Below, one piece after another: positions 53,793 through 61,932 of a DNA stretch of 64,000 nt; position 1 is the stretch's first letter, and every line of letters begins with the position of its first letter. A program made the position numbers and the translations under genes. Below the pieces are notes generated by a model. It saw only the letters and a list, made by a program, of their open reading frames with translations. It made no database searches and was not told the origin of the DNA. Source of the stretch: Vagococcus fluvialis (GTDB lineage Bacteria > Bacillota > Bacilli > Lactobacillales > Vagococcaceae); the NCBI RefSeq assembly GCF_003337315.1, contig NZ_QPJV01000002.1:297538-361537 (forward strand). The letters are read 5' to 3'.

Positions 53793-53821
53793 ATAGTACA
53801 CTATAGTTGGATAAGAGTCAA
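53793..53821 (-). promoter_or_regulatory. Leftward repressor promoter
   Basis: On the minus strand TTGACT, 17 bases, TACTAT, with a TATCCAA half-site in the spacer. It would read ~220 bases into the repressor gene. Confidence 0.7.
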
Positions 53822-53878
53822 CGATTATTAGCTAATTTTTTAGCTTTATAAATAAAAAGTAAAGGATGGTGACTGTTG

Positions 53879-54079
53879 ATGTCTGAAAATCTTGATTTAC
53901 AGATTAGAAATGAATTGAGAAAAAGAAAGATGACCCTTAGTGAATTGGCTAGTTTAGTTGGGATTTCAAGTCCATATCTATCGGATATTCTGAATGGTAA
54001 AAGAGATGGACAAAAAGCCCAAGAGCATATTAACAGTATTAAAAAGATTCTAAATATTAAGAGTAAACAGGAGGTTTAA
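53879..54079 (+). CDS. Cro-like HTH protein
   Basis: A 66-residue Xre-type DNA-binding protein: MTLSELASLVGISSPYLSDILNGKR (quoted in part as LSELASLVGISSPYLSDI) is a clear helix-turn-helix. It is the first rightward gene and divergent from the repressor, the usual place of Cro. AAAGGATGG precedes the ATG at 53879. Confidence 0.85.
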   Translation: MSENLDLQIRNELRKRKMTLSELASLVGISSPYLSDILNGKRDGQKAQEHINSIKKILNIKSKQEV

Positions 54080-54081
54080 AA

Positions 54082-54792
54082 ATGAATTTAGTGCAAATTG
54101 AAAACAATCAGCCTGTAACAAGTAGTTTGCAAGTAGCGGAAAGATTCAACAAACAGCATAAACATGTATTGGAAGCAATTGATGATTTGGTTAGGGTGGT
54201 CGAAAATTCGGCAGACCTATTTTACGAAGATACATATATTCATCCTCAAAATAAACAGGAGTATCGTCAAATAATTATGAACAAAAAAGGTTGGACTTTG
54301 GTTGCTATGGGATTTACCGGTAAAAAAGCAACTCATTTTAAATTAGATTATATAAATGCATTTGATGAAATGGAAGAAATGTTAAAAAAATCTCAACCAA
54401 AACTACCAACTGATCCAATGGAAATTTTAAAACTGACATTTGAAGCACAAGAACAAACTAATGAACGTGTAGAATCCGTTGAAAAAGAAGTTAAAGACTT
54501 GAAAGATAATCAAAAAATTGCAGCAGATGATTATGGTTATATTTCAAGAAGAGTAAATCAGCGTGTCTCAGAAGTTGCTAAAGGTTTCGGAAAATTAACG
54601 AACGAACAACGAGGAAAATTGTTTAAAGATATCAATACAGGTATTAAACAAGTTACTGGAGTAGGTAGTCGTTCTCAAATTAGAGAGAAACACTATGAAA
54701 TGGTAGTTGAGTTTATTCAAGATTGGGAGCCGTCTACAGCGACAAAAACGATTGTCCGTCAAATGAGTTTGGATTTAGATGATATCGCATAG
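54082..54792 (+). CDS. Rha/ORF6C phage antirepressor
   Basis: A 236-residue regulator. The N-terminal Rha domain (SSLQVAERFNKQHKHVLEAI, then YRQIIMNKKGWTLVAMGFTG) is followed by a coiled coil and a C-terminal ORF6C domain (YISRRVNQRVSEVA, KQVTGVGSRSQIREKHYEMV). Such proteins relieve repression in related phages. It starts two bases after the Cro-like stop with CAGGAGG upstream. Confidence 0.88.
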   Translation: MNLVQIENNQPVTSSLQVAERFNKQHKHVLEAIDDLVRVVENSADLFYEDTYIHPQNKQEYRQIIMNKKGWTLVAMGFTGKKATHFKLDYINAFDEMEEMLKKSQPKLPTDPMEILKLTFEAQEQTNERVESVEKEVKDLKDNQKIAADDYGYISRRVNQRVSEVAKGFGKLTNEQRGKLFKDINTGIKQVTGVGSRSQIREKHYEMVVEFIQDWEPSTATKTIVRQMSLDLDDIA

Positions 54793-54804
54793 GAGGGAAA
54801 AGAA

Positions 54805-55044
54805 ATGGGAACTAATTTAGCGTTAGTGTCACTAGATGACTTAGAGCTACTTGTAGCTAAACAGTCTATTAAAAACGAAGTTTGGAAAGCGGAGGAAGCA
54901 GCTAAGTACTTAAAGTGTAGTCAATCGCAAATTAAGAAACAAGCTACTGAAGGAATTGTTCCAGGAGTGAAAGTAGGTACTGAATGGAGATTCAGCTCAA
55001 TCGCATTATTTGAGTATGTAAGTAAGTCAAAAGTAAACAAATAA
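54805..55044 (+). CDS. Excisionase-like HTH_17 protein
   Basis: A 79-residue protein with a MerR-like winged helix: VWKAEEAAKYLKCSQSQIKK, then GIVPGVKVGTEWRFS. This is the HTH_17 type used by phage excisionases. It may act with the integrase in excision or as a regulator. GGAGGG precedes the ATG. Confidence 0.75.
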   Translation: MGTNLALVSLDDLELLVAKQSIKNEVWKAEEAAKYLKCSQSQIKKQATEGIVPGVKVGTEWRFSSIALFEYVSKSKVNK

Positions 55045-55054
55045 GGAGGACAAC

Positions 55055-55120
55055 ATGACACTAGAAGAACACGAACATTTAGCAAAGCAGAGACAAGAGG
55101 TGAGGGATGGCAAACGATGA
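55055..55120 (+). CDS. 21-residue micro-ORF
   Basis: MTLEEHEHLAKQRQEVRDGK, ending KR, with AAGGAGG six bases before its ATG. It overlaps the next frame (ATGA). Very short, but the ribosome site is strong and the position is in a tight operon. Confidence 0.45.
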   Translation: MTLEEHEHLAKQRQEVRDGKR

Positions 55121-55203
55121 ACGACTGGTTAGCGATTTTATTAGGAATAATTATCTACTGTAGTTTTTGGTTAATTTTAAATAGGAGGAACAGAAGAAAA
55201 TGA
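55117..55203 (+). CDS. 28-residue single-helix membrane peptide
   Basis: MNDWLAILLGIIIYCSFWLI then a basic tail LNRRNRRK. It overlaps the frames before and after by four bases each and its ribosome site GAGGTGAGGG lies inside the upstream frame. A small phage membrane peptide is likely; function unknown. Confidence 0.5.
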   Translation: MNDWLAILLGIIIYCSFWLILNRRNRRK

Positions 55204-55367
55204 CAGTTAAATTTAAGCGAGTTATCTCTCATTTATACATAGCTCTAATGACAGCATCAATCATTTTAACATTAACTGATATCGCTTATATCTTTACAGT
55301 TTTTATGACATATTTTGCTATGCGTGTATCTGCTAATTTGATTGAAGCAGAGGAGAAAGCAATATGA
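55200..55367 (+). CDS. 55-residue two-helix membrane protein
   Basis: The protein has two hydrophobic stretches (HLYIALMTASIILTLTDIAY in part, and IFTVFMTYFAM). AGGAGG lies 15 bases before its ATG, and it overlaps its neighbours by four bases on both sides. Not recognised. Confidence 0.55.
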   Translation: MTVKFKRVISHLYIALMTASIILTLTDIAYIFTVFMTYFAMRVSANLIEAEEKAI

Positions 55368-55561
55368 AGTTTACTATTTTGAATTGTGGCGAAGTGAAGA
55401 TAGGTAGAACAAAATACAGATTGGTCAGCAATCTAACAAATACGATGATTGTTGAATTGAATAGTGAAAGAATGCAATTTAGTAAACTTACAGGCGATTT
55501 TGTGGAATCTAGATCAAACAGAATGGCTAGGACTTTACCGTTAGCAATTAAGAAATTTTAA
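55364..55561 (+). CDS. Hypothetical 65-residue prophage protein
   Basis: A small basic, beta-rich protein (MKFTILNCGEVKIGRTKYRL). It starts inside the previous stop (ATGA) with GAGGAG upstream. No family is recognised. Confidence 0.55.
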   Translation: MKFTILNCGEVKIGRTKYRLVSNLTNTMIVELNSERMQFSKLTGDFVESRSNRMARTLPLAIKKF

Positions 55562-55573
55562 GGAGTGGGGAAG

Positions 55574-55840
55574 ATGACTGAAGAAGAGATTTTAAAATTA
55601 GTACATATTTTAATTGGAGAAACACGAGCATACGGCTCACACGATATTGATATGGAAAAAATTGTTCCAAACGTAGAAAAGTTAGGTCAAGTTACAACTG
55701 AGTTAGTAAGTAAACTGCAAGAGATTGCTACGTCATGGGAAAACAGAGAAGAATCATCAATTAAAGCAGTAGGTCAGAAAGCTAGATATTGGGTAGATTT
55801 TATTGAAGTTGAAGTTTTAGAAACAAAAAAATCTAGCTAG
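55574..55840 (+). CDS. Hypothetical 88-residue prophage protein
   Basis: An acidic helical protein (MTEEEILKLVHILIGETRAY) common in size to early phage genes. AAGGAGTGGGG precedes the ATG at 55574. No function can be given. Confidence 0.55.
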   Translation: MTEEEILKLVHILIGETRAYGSHDIDMEKIVPNVEKLGQVTTELVSKLQEIATSWENREESSIKAVGQKARYWVDFIEVEVLETKKSS

Positions 55841-55918
55841 CGCTACCAACACTAACTAGAAAACTACATTATTTATTATTATTACGTTAAAAATAGCACG
55901 AAATTAGGAGGTTTGCAA

Positions 55919-56218
55919 GTGGCTATAGAAATTACGCAAGGACATTATTACACAAGCATGACTGATACGCTTGATAATACGCATAAATTAATTATAGAAG
56001 AACATGATAAATACTTACTATTTTCAGTTGAGTTTAAGAATGAACATAATACTTATTTTGATGAAGAAGATAAGATATTGATTAAAAATATTTTAGAAAA
56101 AGGGACTAAACAACAACTAGCAGAATTATTAAATCTACAGTTTCAGACTGAATATGATTCGTTGGTTGAATTGTTAAAAGTGGAAGGGGAGAGGTTGAAG
56201 AATGGCAGAAGAAATTAA
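55919..56218 (+). CDS. Hypothetical 99-residue prophage protein
   Basis: An acidic protein (start MAIEITQGHYYTSMTDTLDN). I take GTG at 55919, eight bases after TAGGAGG, over the TTG at 55913, which touches it. It overlaps the ERF gene by 17 bases and is probably part of the recombination module. Confidence 0.55.
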   Translation: MAIEITQGHYYTSMTDTLDNTHKLIIEEHDKYLLFSVEFKNEHNTYFDEEDKILIKNILEKGTKQQLAELLNLQFQTEYDSLVELLKVEGERLKNGRRN

Positions 56219-56879
56219 AGAAAAAGTTAATCTAATAACTAAATTAGCTGAAATTACTGAATCTGTTAAAAGGATACCTAAAAACGGTTATAACGCATTT
56301 CATAAATACCACTACATGACTGAGAGCGATATTAAGGAAGTTGTTAGAGAAGAAATGTCTAAAAGAAATATTGTTATTATCGGCGATGAAATATCTAACG
56401 AGAGAACAGAAGTGAAAACAAATAAAGGGAACATTGAGAATCAAATAAAAATTACTAAAGAGATGTCTGTTTACGATGGTGATTCTGGAGAAAAAATAAC
56501 TTTTAAAGCTACTGGCGTAGGTCAAGATTCAGGAGATAAAGCTCAATATAAAGCTGAAACAGGTCTTATTAAATATGTATTAAACAATTTGTTTCTAATA
56601 CCTAGTGGTGATGATCCTGAAAAAGAAGGTAAGCAATTGCAACCACCTAAAAAGATTAACTCGACTCAACTCTCAATTGTTAAAGGAAAAGTTGAAGAAT
56701 TTGCACAAGTTCAAGGTCAAGAATCTCATCAAGTGTATCTGCAACTGGCTAGCTATTTGAAAATTAACAATAATTTTGAACATCTAACCGAAGATGAATT
56801 CGGGGTACTCATGAATTATTTTAACAGTAAACTTAATAATAAAAATAACACAGAAGAGAAAAGAGCGTGGGATAAATGA
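56202..56879 (+). CDS. ERF-family single-strand annealing protein
   Basis: A 225-residue phage recombinase. GYNAFHKYHYMTESDIKEVV and GDKAQYKAETGLIKYVLNNL match the ERF superfamily, which anneals single strands in phage recombination and pairs with SSB. ssb is encoded 1.8 kb downstream, and DUF1351 overlaps next, the usual set. Confidence 0.88.
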   Translation: MAEEIKEKVNLITKLAEITESVKRIPKNGYNAFHKYHYMTESDIKEVVREEMSKRNIVIIGDEISNERTEVKTNKGNIENQIKITKEMSVYDGDSGEKITFKATGVGQDSGDKAQYKAETGLIKYVLNNLFLIPSGDDPEKEGKQLQPPKKINSTQLSIVKGKVEEFAQVQGQESHQVYLQLASYLKINNNFEHLTEDEFGVLMNYFNSKLNNKNNTEEKRAWDK

Positions 56880-57820
56880 CGGAATTAGCATTATCAGAAT
56901 TACAGTTTGATGCAAAAATAAATAGTTCGATTGAGTTGACTAATGAAGAAACGTTAAACAGTTTAGTTACTGCGATCGAAAATAAATACTCAACTTTAGT
57001 ATACACAGATGAAAATGAGCAGGAAGCTAAAAAGGATAGAGCGGAGTTAAACAAAGTTATTAAACAGATTGATGAACAACGGAAAAAAGTAAAAAAAGAG
57101 TTTAACATTCCTTTATCTGAATTTGAATCAAAGTTAAAAGATTATTCTTCTCGTATCTCTAATGTTATATCCCCTATCGATACAGGTATTAAAGACTTAG
57201 AACAACGTCAAAAAGAACAAAGATTACAAGACATTAAATCGTACATAGATGAAGTAGCGCCTAACTACGATATCGAACCAAGTGAAATCGAAATTCAAAA
57301 TAACTGGTTGAATAAGTCGCTTAGCAATATCCAAAGACAACGATTAATTACTGATGCAATGACGTTGCTGAAGCAACAAAAAGAACACAAAGAGAATGAA
57401 ATTAATATCGTTAAGTCGTTTTGTGGAGCTTTAGAGATTGACTCAGATGCTTGGTTATTGCAATTAGAACAAGGAAAAACATCTGCTGAGATTATGAAGT
57501 TGATTGAAGAATCTATTCAACGTAAAAAAGAGCAAGAAGAAGTGGAAAGACAAAGAGAAATTAAACGAAAGGAACTTTTAGAACAACAAGAAACAGAACG
57601 AAGAAAACGCGAATCAGAGCAGTATGAACAAGAAAAGAAACGTATTAAAGAGGAAAGTTCTTCTGTAGTTGAAGAACTCGTCAACGAACCAGTTGAACCT
57701 CTTGTAGAACCTGAAGAAGAAACTCAAACGTTGATTTTAAAATTTACTGCAACAAGCAGTCAATTAAATATGCTTAGCCAGTTTATTGTAGACAATGAAA
57801 TTCAAGTAGAAAAAATTTAA
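56876..57820 (+). CDS. DUF1351 phage protein
   Basis: A 314-residue helical, Lys/Glu-rich protein with long coiled coil. TALNKVIKQIDEQRKKVKKE-type sequence (here AELNKVIKQIDEQRKKVKKE) and PLSEFESKLKDY identify DUF1351, regularly next to ERF or RecT. The C-terminal tail VEPEEETQTLILKFTATSSQ forms a small separate domain. It overlaps ERF by four bases. Confidence 0.82.
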   Translation: MTELALSELQFDAKINSSIELTNEETLNSLVTAIENKYSTLVYTDENEQEAKKDRAELNKVIKQIDEQRKKVKKEFNIPLSEFESKLKDYSSRISNVISPIDTGIKDLEQRQKEQRLQDIKSYIDEVAPNYDIEPSEIEIQNNWLNKSLSNIQRQRLITDAMTLLKQQKEHKENEINIVKSFCGALEIDSDAWLLQLEQGKTSAEIMKLIEESIQRKKEQEEVERQREIKRKELLEQQETERRKRESEQYEQEKKRIKEESSSVVEELVNEPVEPLVEPEEETQTLILKFTATSSQLNMLSQFIVDNEIQVEKI

Positions 57821-57833
57821 AGAAGTGATCTAA

Positions 57834-58535
57834 TTGGAACTTATCGCCAAATTAAAACAAATAAAAGGTTTAAATATAGCATTTGAACTCCTAGAGCAAA
57901 TTAACCTAGAACGCTTAAAAACGTTGTATGGGACGTTAGATAATGTTGAAGCGTTAATTGTGTTCAAAGATAAAAGGAAGCTGTCAGACAAGCAAAGAGC
58001 GTTTTACAGAGCATTGCTAAATAACATCTTCAAATGGTGTGGCGAAGGAACAAACGAACTACATGAATTTTTCAAAGAAGAATACTTTCTTGAAACAGGA
58101 GAACGTATCTCTACGAAAGATAATAGTAAAAATTCTAAATCTGATATGAATAAATTACTAGAGATAGTCATAGACTTCATGTTTGAGTTCGATGTTCCTT
58201 TTGCTAAAGGTTATGAGTTATTACCAAAAGAAGATAATTGGTATCTGTACCAATGCTGTAAACATCGTAAATGCGCTATATGTGGCAAGAAATCAGATAT
58301 TCACCACGAAGAAGGTTTAGTAGGCATGGGGAACAACAGGGGAGCTTACAATCATCTTCATAGTAAATTTATAAGCTTATGCCGAGAACATCATAATATT
58401 CGCCACACGATGACTTGGAAAGAGTTCGAAGAATTATACAAAGTACAACCGATTAAATTAGATGACAGAACGTTGATAAGACTGAATTTAATGTCAGTTA
58501 AACAAGTAAGAGAGATAAAGGAGAATGAGGAATGA
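57834..58535 (+). CDS. Putative phage HNH nuclease (HNHc_6 type)
   Basis: A 233-residue protein. The C-terminal part has CCKHRKCAICGKKSDIHHEE, then SLCREHHNIRHTMTW, a zinc-type HNH fold with CxxC and the catalytic His pair. The N-terminal half (LSDKQRAFYRALLNNIFKWC) is the partner domain in this family, common in Lactobacillales phages between recombination genes and ssb. The start is TTG behind AAGAAGTG. Confidence 0.83.
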   Translation: MELIAKLKQIKGLNIAFELLEQINLERLKTLYGTLDNVEALIVFKDKRKLSDKQRAFYRALLNNIFKWCGEGTNELHEFFKEEYFLETGERISTKDNSKNSKSDMNKLLEIVIDFMFEFDVPFAKGYELLPKEDNWYLYQCCKHRKCAICGKKSDIHHEEGLVGMGNNRGAYNHLHSKFISLCREHHNIRHTMTWKEFEELYKVQPIKLDDRTLIRLNLMSVKQVREIKENEE

Positions 58536-58705
58536 GAAAAGATTATAAAGTGACTTACGTACAAAGTTTTAACGGAAAAAGATTAGAGGATAGTTATATG
58601 ACATACGGAAAAACTTTTGAAGAAATGGAACAAGTGGTTAGTAATTTGCATACTGACCCTCATGTACTACATGTTGATTACGAGGAGGTAACTAATAATG
58701 ATTAA
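58532..58705 (+). CDS. Hypothetical 57-residue prophage protein
   Basis: Starts [20 protein letters not shown] and ends in DYEEVTNND. It overlaps the HNH stop (ATGA) and the ssb start by eight bases; AAGGAGAATGAGG precedes it. Not recognised. Confidence 0.6.
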   Translation: MRKDYKVTYVQSFNGKRLEDSYMTYGKTFEEMEQVVSNLHTDPHVLHVDYEEVTNND

Positions 58706-59183
58706 CAACGTCGTACTAGTCGGTCGCCTAACTCGTGACCCAGAGCTTAGATTTACATCAAATGGAACAGCAGCAGCAACTTTCAACCTAGCAGTTAATC
58801 GTAATTTTACCAACCAAAGTGGTGAGCGTGAGGCAGATTTTGTCAATTGTGTTATATGGCGTAAACTGGCTGAAACATTAGCAAATTATGCTAAGAAGGG
58901 CACGTTAATAGGTGTAGTTGGACGTATTCAGACACGTAACTATGAGAATCAACAAGGTCAGAGAGTTTACGTTACAGAAGTAGTATGCGATAACTTCCAG
59001 TTGTTAGAAAGTCGCAATGCTAATGAACAAAGGCAGAATACAGAAAACTTTAGTAATCAGAATAGCCAGTCACAATTATTTGATTCAAGAAAGCCAAATG
59101 ATATTCCGAATTTTGATAAGAGTACTGATCCATTCGGACAAAGTAGTCAGATTGATATAGATGATAGTCAACTTCCATTCTAA
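58698..59183 (+). CDS. ssb: Single-stranded DNA-binding protein
   Basis: A 161-residue phage SSB. The OB-fold is clear ([40 protein letters not shown]), followed by a Gln/Asn-rich linker and the acidic tip DDSQLPF that recruits partners. GAGGAGG precedes the ATG. Confidence 0.95.
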   Translation: MINNVVLVGRLTRDPELRFTSNGTAAATFNLAVNRNFTNQSGEREADFVNCVIWRKLAETLANYAKKGTLIGVVGRIQTRNYENQQGQRVYVTEVVCDNFQLLESRNANEQRQNTENFSNQNSQSQLFDSRKPNDIPNFDKSTDPFGQSSQIDIDDSQLPF

Positions 59184-59195
59184 GGAGTGATTTAT

Positions 59196-60752
59196 TTGGA
59201 AGAAATATGGAAACCGATACAAGAATTTGAAGATATTTACGAAGTTAGTAACCGAGGGAATATTAGAACTGTCGAAGGCAAGACTACCAACAGTAATCTA
59301 CACGGCAAAAGAGTATGGAAGCAAAGAGTGTTGAAACTAAAGACTGACAAAAATGGATACAAACGTGTTTCTCTTTGGAAAAACAAAAAAGTTCATGATT
59401 TCCTTGTGCATAGATTAGTTGCTAGTGATATCAGTGGATTACAGTCTCAACAAACTCAAATGGATGGTCAGATAACGAATGTTGTTAAAGATGTAGATGG
59501 AAATAAAACTCAAATAACACAATTGAAATCAGATATTAACCTACGAGTTGAAAAAGCAAACGTCATAGCTCAAATTAATTTATCACCAGAACAAGTGCTT
59601 ATCCAAGCCAAAAGAATACACCTTAGTGGTGAGTCACTTATTGATAATGCTGTGATTAAGTCAGCACATATTCAAGATGGTTCAATTACTAATGCAAAAA
59701 TTCAGGATGCGACTATTGATAGTGCGAAAATTAACAGTATTGATGCAAGTAAAATTAATGCGCAAACGCTACAATCTATCACTTCTAATACGGGTCAACT
59801 AAACGTGACTGGTTGGTTAGATTTTACAACCGAAAATAGAGGGTTAAGAGGTAGTTATGATTTTGGTGACCCGTATAACAACGCATATAACTTTAGATGG
59901 TTTGATGGTGATTTCAGATTATCACATCGACATTTACTTTATGCTGGAAATATTCATAATGTAAACTCAAACAATACTAAAGGTACGAAGATAGGGAACG
60001 CTGAAACGTATTATGGTTTGGATTACGCAAAATTTAGAGCGTGGGACGTTAGAGGTAACATGACTGGTCGTGTCGATTTAACGGCTAACTATCTGACCAT
60101 GAGTAACTCATTCGATGAAACATCAAATGTTTTCTTAAATCCAAATGGTGATGCTTTTTTTCGAGGACAACTTGATTTAGCGAATGACATTGTTATGCGA
60201 GCTCAAAAATCATTATTTACATTTAATATTCAAAGTTTGTCATCTGGTCAAAATATCTATTTCAATTACAGTCGGACTGATTTAGCAGACTTCCGAATAG
60301 GTCGAGATGGTTCGAATGTTAATGGCGGTAGAGTAATTCAATCTAAAGCGATTTATAACAGAACGTATTCAGGTCCTGCTAATATGATAATTTATGATAC
60401 TGGCACGATTGGGCGAACGACTTCAGCTAGAAAGTATAAACTTGAAATAGAAACAGCTAGCAGTGTGATAGATAACGCTAAGGAAGTCTTATCTATTAAT
60501 CCTAAATCATGGTATGACAAAGGGGAAGTCTTAGATGGCGTAGCTAGTAATAGGTACTTTGGGTTTATCGCAGATGAATTTGATGAGTTAGGCTTGAATG
60601 AAGTTGTTATCTATAACGATCACGGAGAAGTTGAATCGCTAGCTTATGACAGAATAACTATGTATCACAACGCTATATTAAGTGATCATGAAAAAGAAAT
60701 AAAAACGTTAAAACAAAAAATTGAAATGTTGGAGGATAGATTATATGGATGA
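59196..60752 (+). CDS. Chimera: NUMOD4/HNH endonuclease N-terminus fused to tail-protein C-terminus
   Basis: A 518-residue frame made of two unrelated parts. Residues 1-~76 are a NUMOD4 domain plus the beginning of an HNH homing endonuclease (EIWKPIQEFEDIYEVSNRGN, then VHDFLVHRLVA, where the HNH core should start). From SDISGLQSQQTQMDGQIT it is a phage tail/baseplate protein: coiled coil, helical repeats (SAHIQDGSITNAKIQDATID), receptor-type beta region and a C-terminal S74 chaperone (TSARKYKLEI, YFGFIADEFDELGL, EIKTLKQKIEMLEDRL). The break at 59421-59426 is in frame and marks a large deletion of replication, packaging, head and tail genes. The HNH catalytic residues are lost. TTG at 59196 follows AAGGAGTG. 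It may be translated, but a working role is unlikely. Confidence 0.8.
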   Translation: MEEIWKPIQEFEDIYEVSNRGNIRTVEGKTTNSNLHGKRVWKQRVLKLKTDKNGYKRVSLWKNKKVHDFLVHRLVASDISGLQSQQTQMDGQITNVVKDVDGNKTQITQLKSDINLRVEKANVIAQINLSPEQVLIQAKRIHLSGESLIDNAVIKSAHIQDGSITNAKIQDATIDSAKINSIDASKINAQTLQSITSNTGQLNVTGWLDFTTENRGLRGSYDFGDPYNNAYNFRWFDGDFRLSHRHLLYAGNIHNVNSNNTKGTKIGNAETYYGLDYAKFRAWDVRGNMTGRVDLTANYLTMSNSFDETSNVFLNPNGDAFFRGQLDLANDIVMRAQKSLFTFNIQSLSSGQNIYFNYSRTDLADFRIGRDGSNVNGGRVIQSKAIYNRTYSGPANMIIYDTGTIGRTTSARKYKLEIETASSVIDNAKEVLSINPKSWYDKGEVLDGVASNRYFGFIADEFDELGLNEVVIYNDHGEVESLAYDRITMYHNAILSDHEKEIKTLKQKIEMLEDRLYG

Positions 60753-60915
60753 AAAATCAAATTTAGTAATTAATCAATTAGCTAATAATTTTGCTAATAA
60801 GGTAGCTCAGCTAGAAGGTGAAAAAGCTATTCTACAGATTGAACTAAAGTTGTCACAACAACAAGTGAGTGAATTAGAACAAGAAAAAGAGGAAACAGGA
60901 AAGGGAGATAAATAA
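60745..60915 (+). CDS. Small coiled-coil prophage protein
   Basis: A 56-residue helical protein with heptads (VAQLEGEKAILQIELKLSQQ). It starts inside the stop of the chimera with TTGGAGG upstream. Small coiled-coil genes of this kind often follow tail genes in these phages. Confidence 0.6.
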   Translation: MDEKSNLVINQLANNFANKVAQLEGEKAILQIELKLSQQQVSELEQEKEETGKGDK

Positions 60916-60916
60916 T

Positions 60917-61189
60917 ATGGCATTAACAGTAAAAAAATCATCAACTTTAAATGGAGATAGCACAATAGAGGGACAAGTAGTGTTAAAGCTAACTGCTGAA
61001 ATTTCAAATGATTCACTAGGTAATAGTTATGTGAGACGTTCAGTTTTAAATCAAGAGTTATATACAGAGAATCGTGTCGAATGCAGAAAAGACGAACAAG
61101 ATTTTCAAGCTGAAGTTTACATAATTGAAGATAAATTTATCGAAGAGGGATTTACCTATCAAAATGATGAAAAAGAGTTAACTAAATAG
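60917..61189 (+). CDS. Hypothetical late prophage protein
   Basis: A 90-residue protein (MALTVKKSSTLNGDSTIEGQ) of beta type, found between tail and lysis genes. It follows the previous stop directly. AAAGGGAG precedes the ATG. A hairpin with T run follows. Confidence 0.6.
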   Translation: MALTVKKSSTLNGDSTIEGQVVLKLTAEISNDSLGNSYVRRSVLNQELYTENRVECRKDEQDFQAEVYIIEDKFIEEGFTYQNDEKELTK

Positions 61190-61203
61190 TTAGCTCTTTT
61201 TTT
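61173..61203 (+). terminator. Hairpin terminator inside the lysis region
   Basis: AGAGTTAACT pairs with AGTTAGCTCT, followed by eight T. It would end transcripts from the tail side before the lysis genes, unless read through. Confidence 0.7.
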
Positions 61204-61220
61204 AATGGGATGGTGGTCAT

Positions 61221-61589
61221 TTGGGAATGATAGACAAGTTTTTTTATTGGTTAGAGCATTTTTTAAGAGCTAATGCGGCTTTAATGGCTCTAACTGGTAT
61301 GGGTTTCTATGGTTTTTTCAAGTATAAATTCGAAAAGATGAAAGGTGACAAGGTATCAGTTGACAATCGTCTTAGCAATTTGGAGAAAGCTAATTTAGCT
61401 ATGCTTCACAACAAGATTTATGTTCAATGTGCCAGTCATTTAACTGAGGGGTTTATCTCAATTTCAGATTTAGATGATTTAGATTATTTATTTACAGCTT
61501 ATAAAAAATTAGGCGGTAACGGCACAGGAGAGACGTTGTACAACAAAGTAAAAGCTTTACCAAATATAAAAATGAAAGAAGGAAATTAA
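61221..61589 (+). CDS. Small membrane protein of the lysis region
   Basis: A 122-residue protein with one hydrophobic segment (about residues 15-33, ALMALTGMGFYGFFKYKF) and a helical cytoplasmic part ending LDDLDYLFTAYKKLGGNGTG. Genes of this form sit just before the holin in many Lactobacillales phages. The start is TTG 61221 or ATG 61227. It may be a holin partner. Confidence 0.65.
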   Translation: MGMIDKFFYWLEHFLRANAALMALTGMGFYGFFKYKFEKMKGDKVSVDNRLSNLEKANLAMLHNKIYVQCASHLTEGFISISDLDDLDYLFTAYKKLGGNGTGETLYNKVKALPNIKMKEGN

Positions 61590-61590
61590 A

Positions 61591-61929
61591 ATGGAACAAA
61601 TTTTAGCAGCAGCATCAATTATCGGAGCAATCGTATTAGGAGCTACACAAATGATTAAACAGACACCAATTAACAACAAGTGGTTGCCATTCTTAAACGT
61701 GTTAATCGGTATTGTAATTGGAGCAGGATACGCTTTAAGTTTTTTACCGACAGAAGTAATCGTTTATGCTTGGGCTGGTGGTCTAGCTGGTATGGCAGCA
61801 GGTGGTTTCTATGATTTAAAATCAAATGGAGTTGCCTTAAACAATGAAAGAAAAGCTAACAACTTAATTGATGATGGATTAGGTCATCAAGATACACAAC
61901 ATGAACATGATATTAAAGGGGGTGAGTAG
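61591..61929 (+). CDS. Holin (r1t type)
   Basis: A 112-residue protein with two helices (ILAAASIIGAIVLGATQMI and LIGIVIGAGYALSFLP, plus AWAGGLAGMAAGGFYDL) and a charged tail. KQTPINNKWLPFLNVLIGIV is typical of the r1t/LL-H holin family. It forms the membrane holes that let the endolysin out. It starts one base after the previous gene. Confidence 0.85.
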   Translation: MEQILAAASIIGAIVLGATQMIKQTPINNKWLPFLNVLIGIVIGAGYALSFLPTEVIVYAWAGGLAGMAAGGFYDLKSNGVALNNERKANNLIDDGLGHQDTQHEHDIKGGE

Positions 61930-61932
61930 TCT

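Larger units (their letters stand above)
53569..53878. promoter_or_regulatory. Lysis-lysogeny control region
   Basis: 310 bp between repressor and Cro-like genes. The half-site TTGGATA occurs at 53622, 53653 and 53807. Inverted GCTAAT/ATTAGC motifs occur near 53675 and 53829. Two strong promoters face each other (53635-53663 rightward, 53821-53793 leftward). I see no gene here. Confidence 0.7.
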
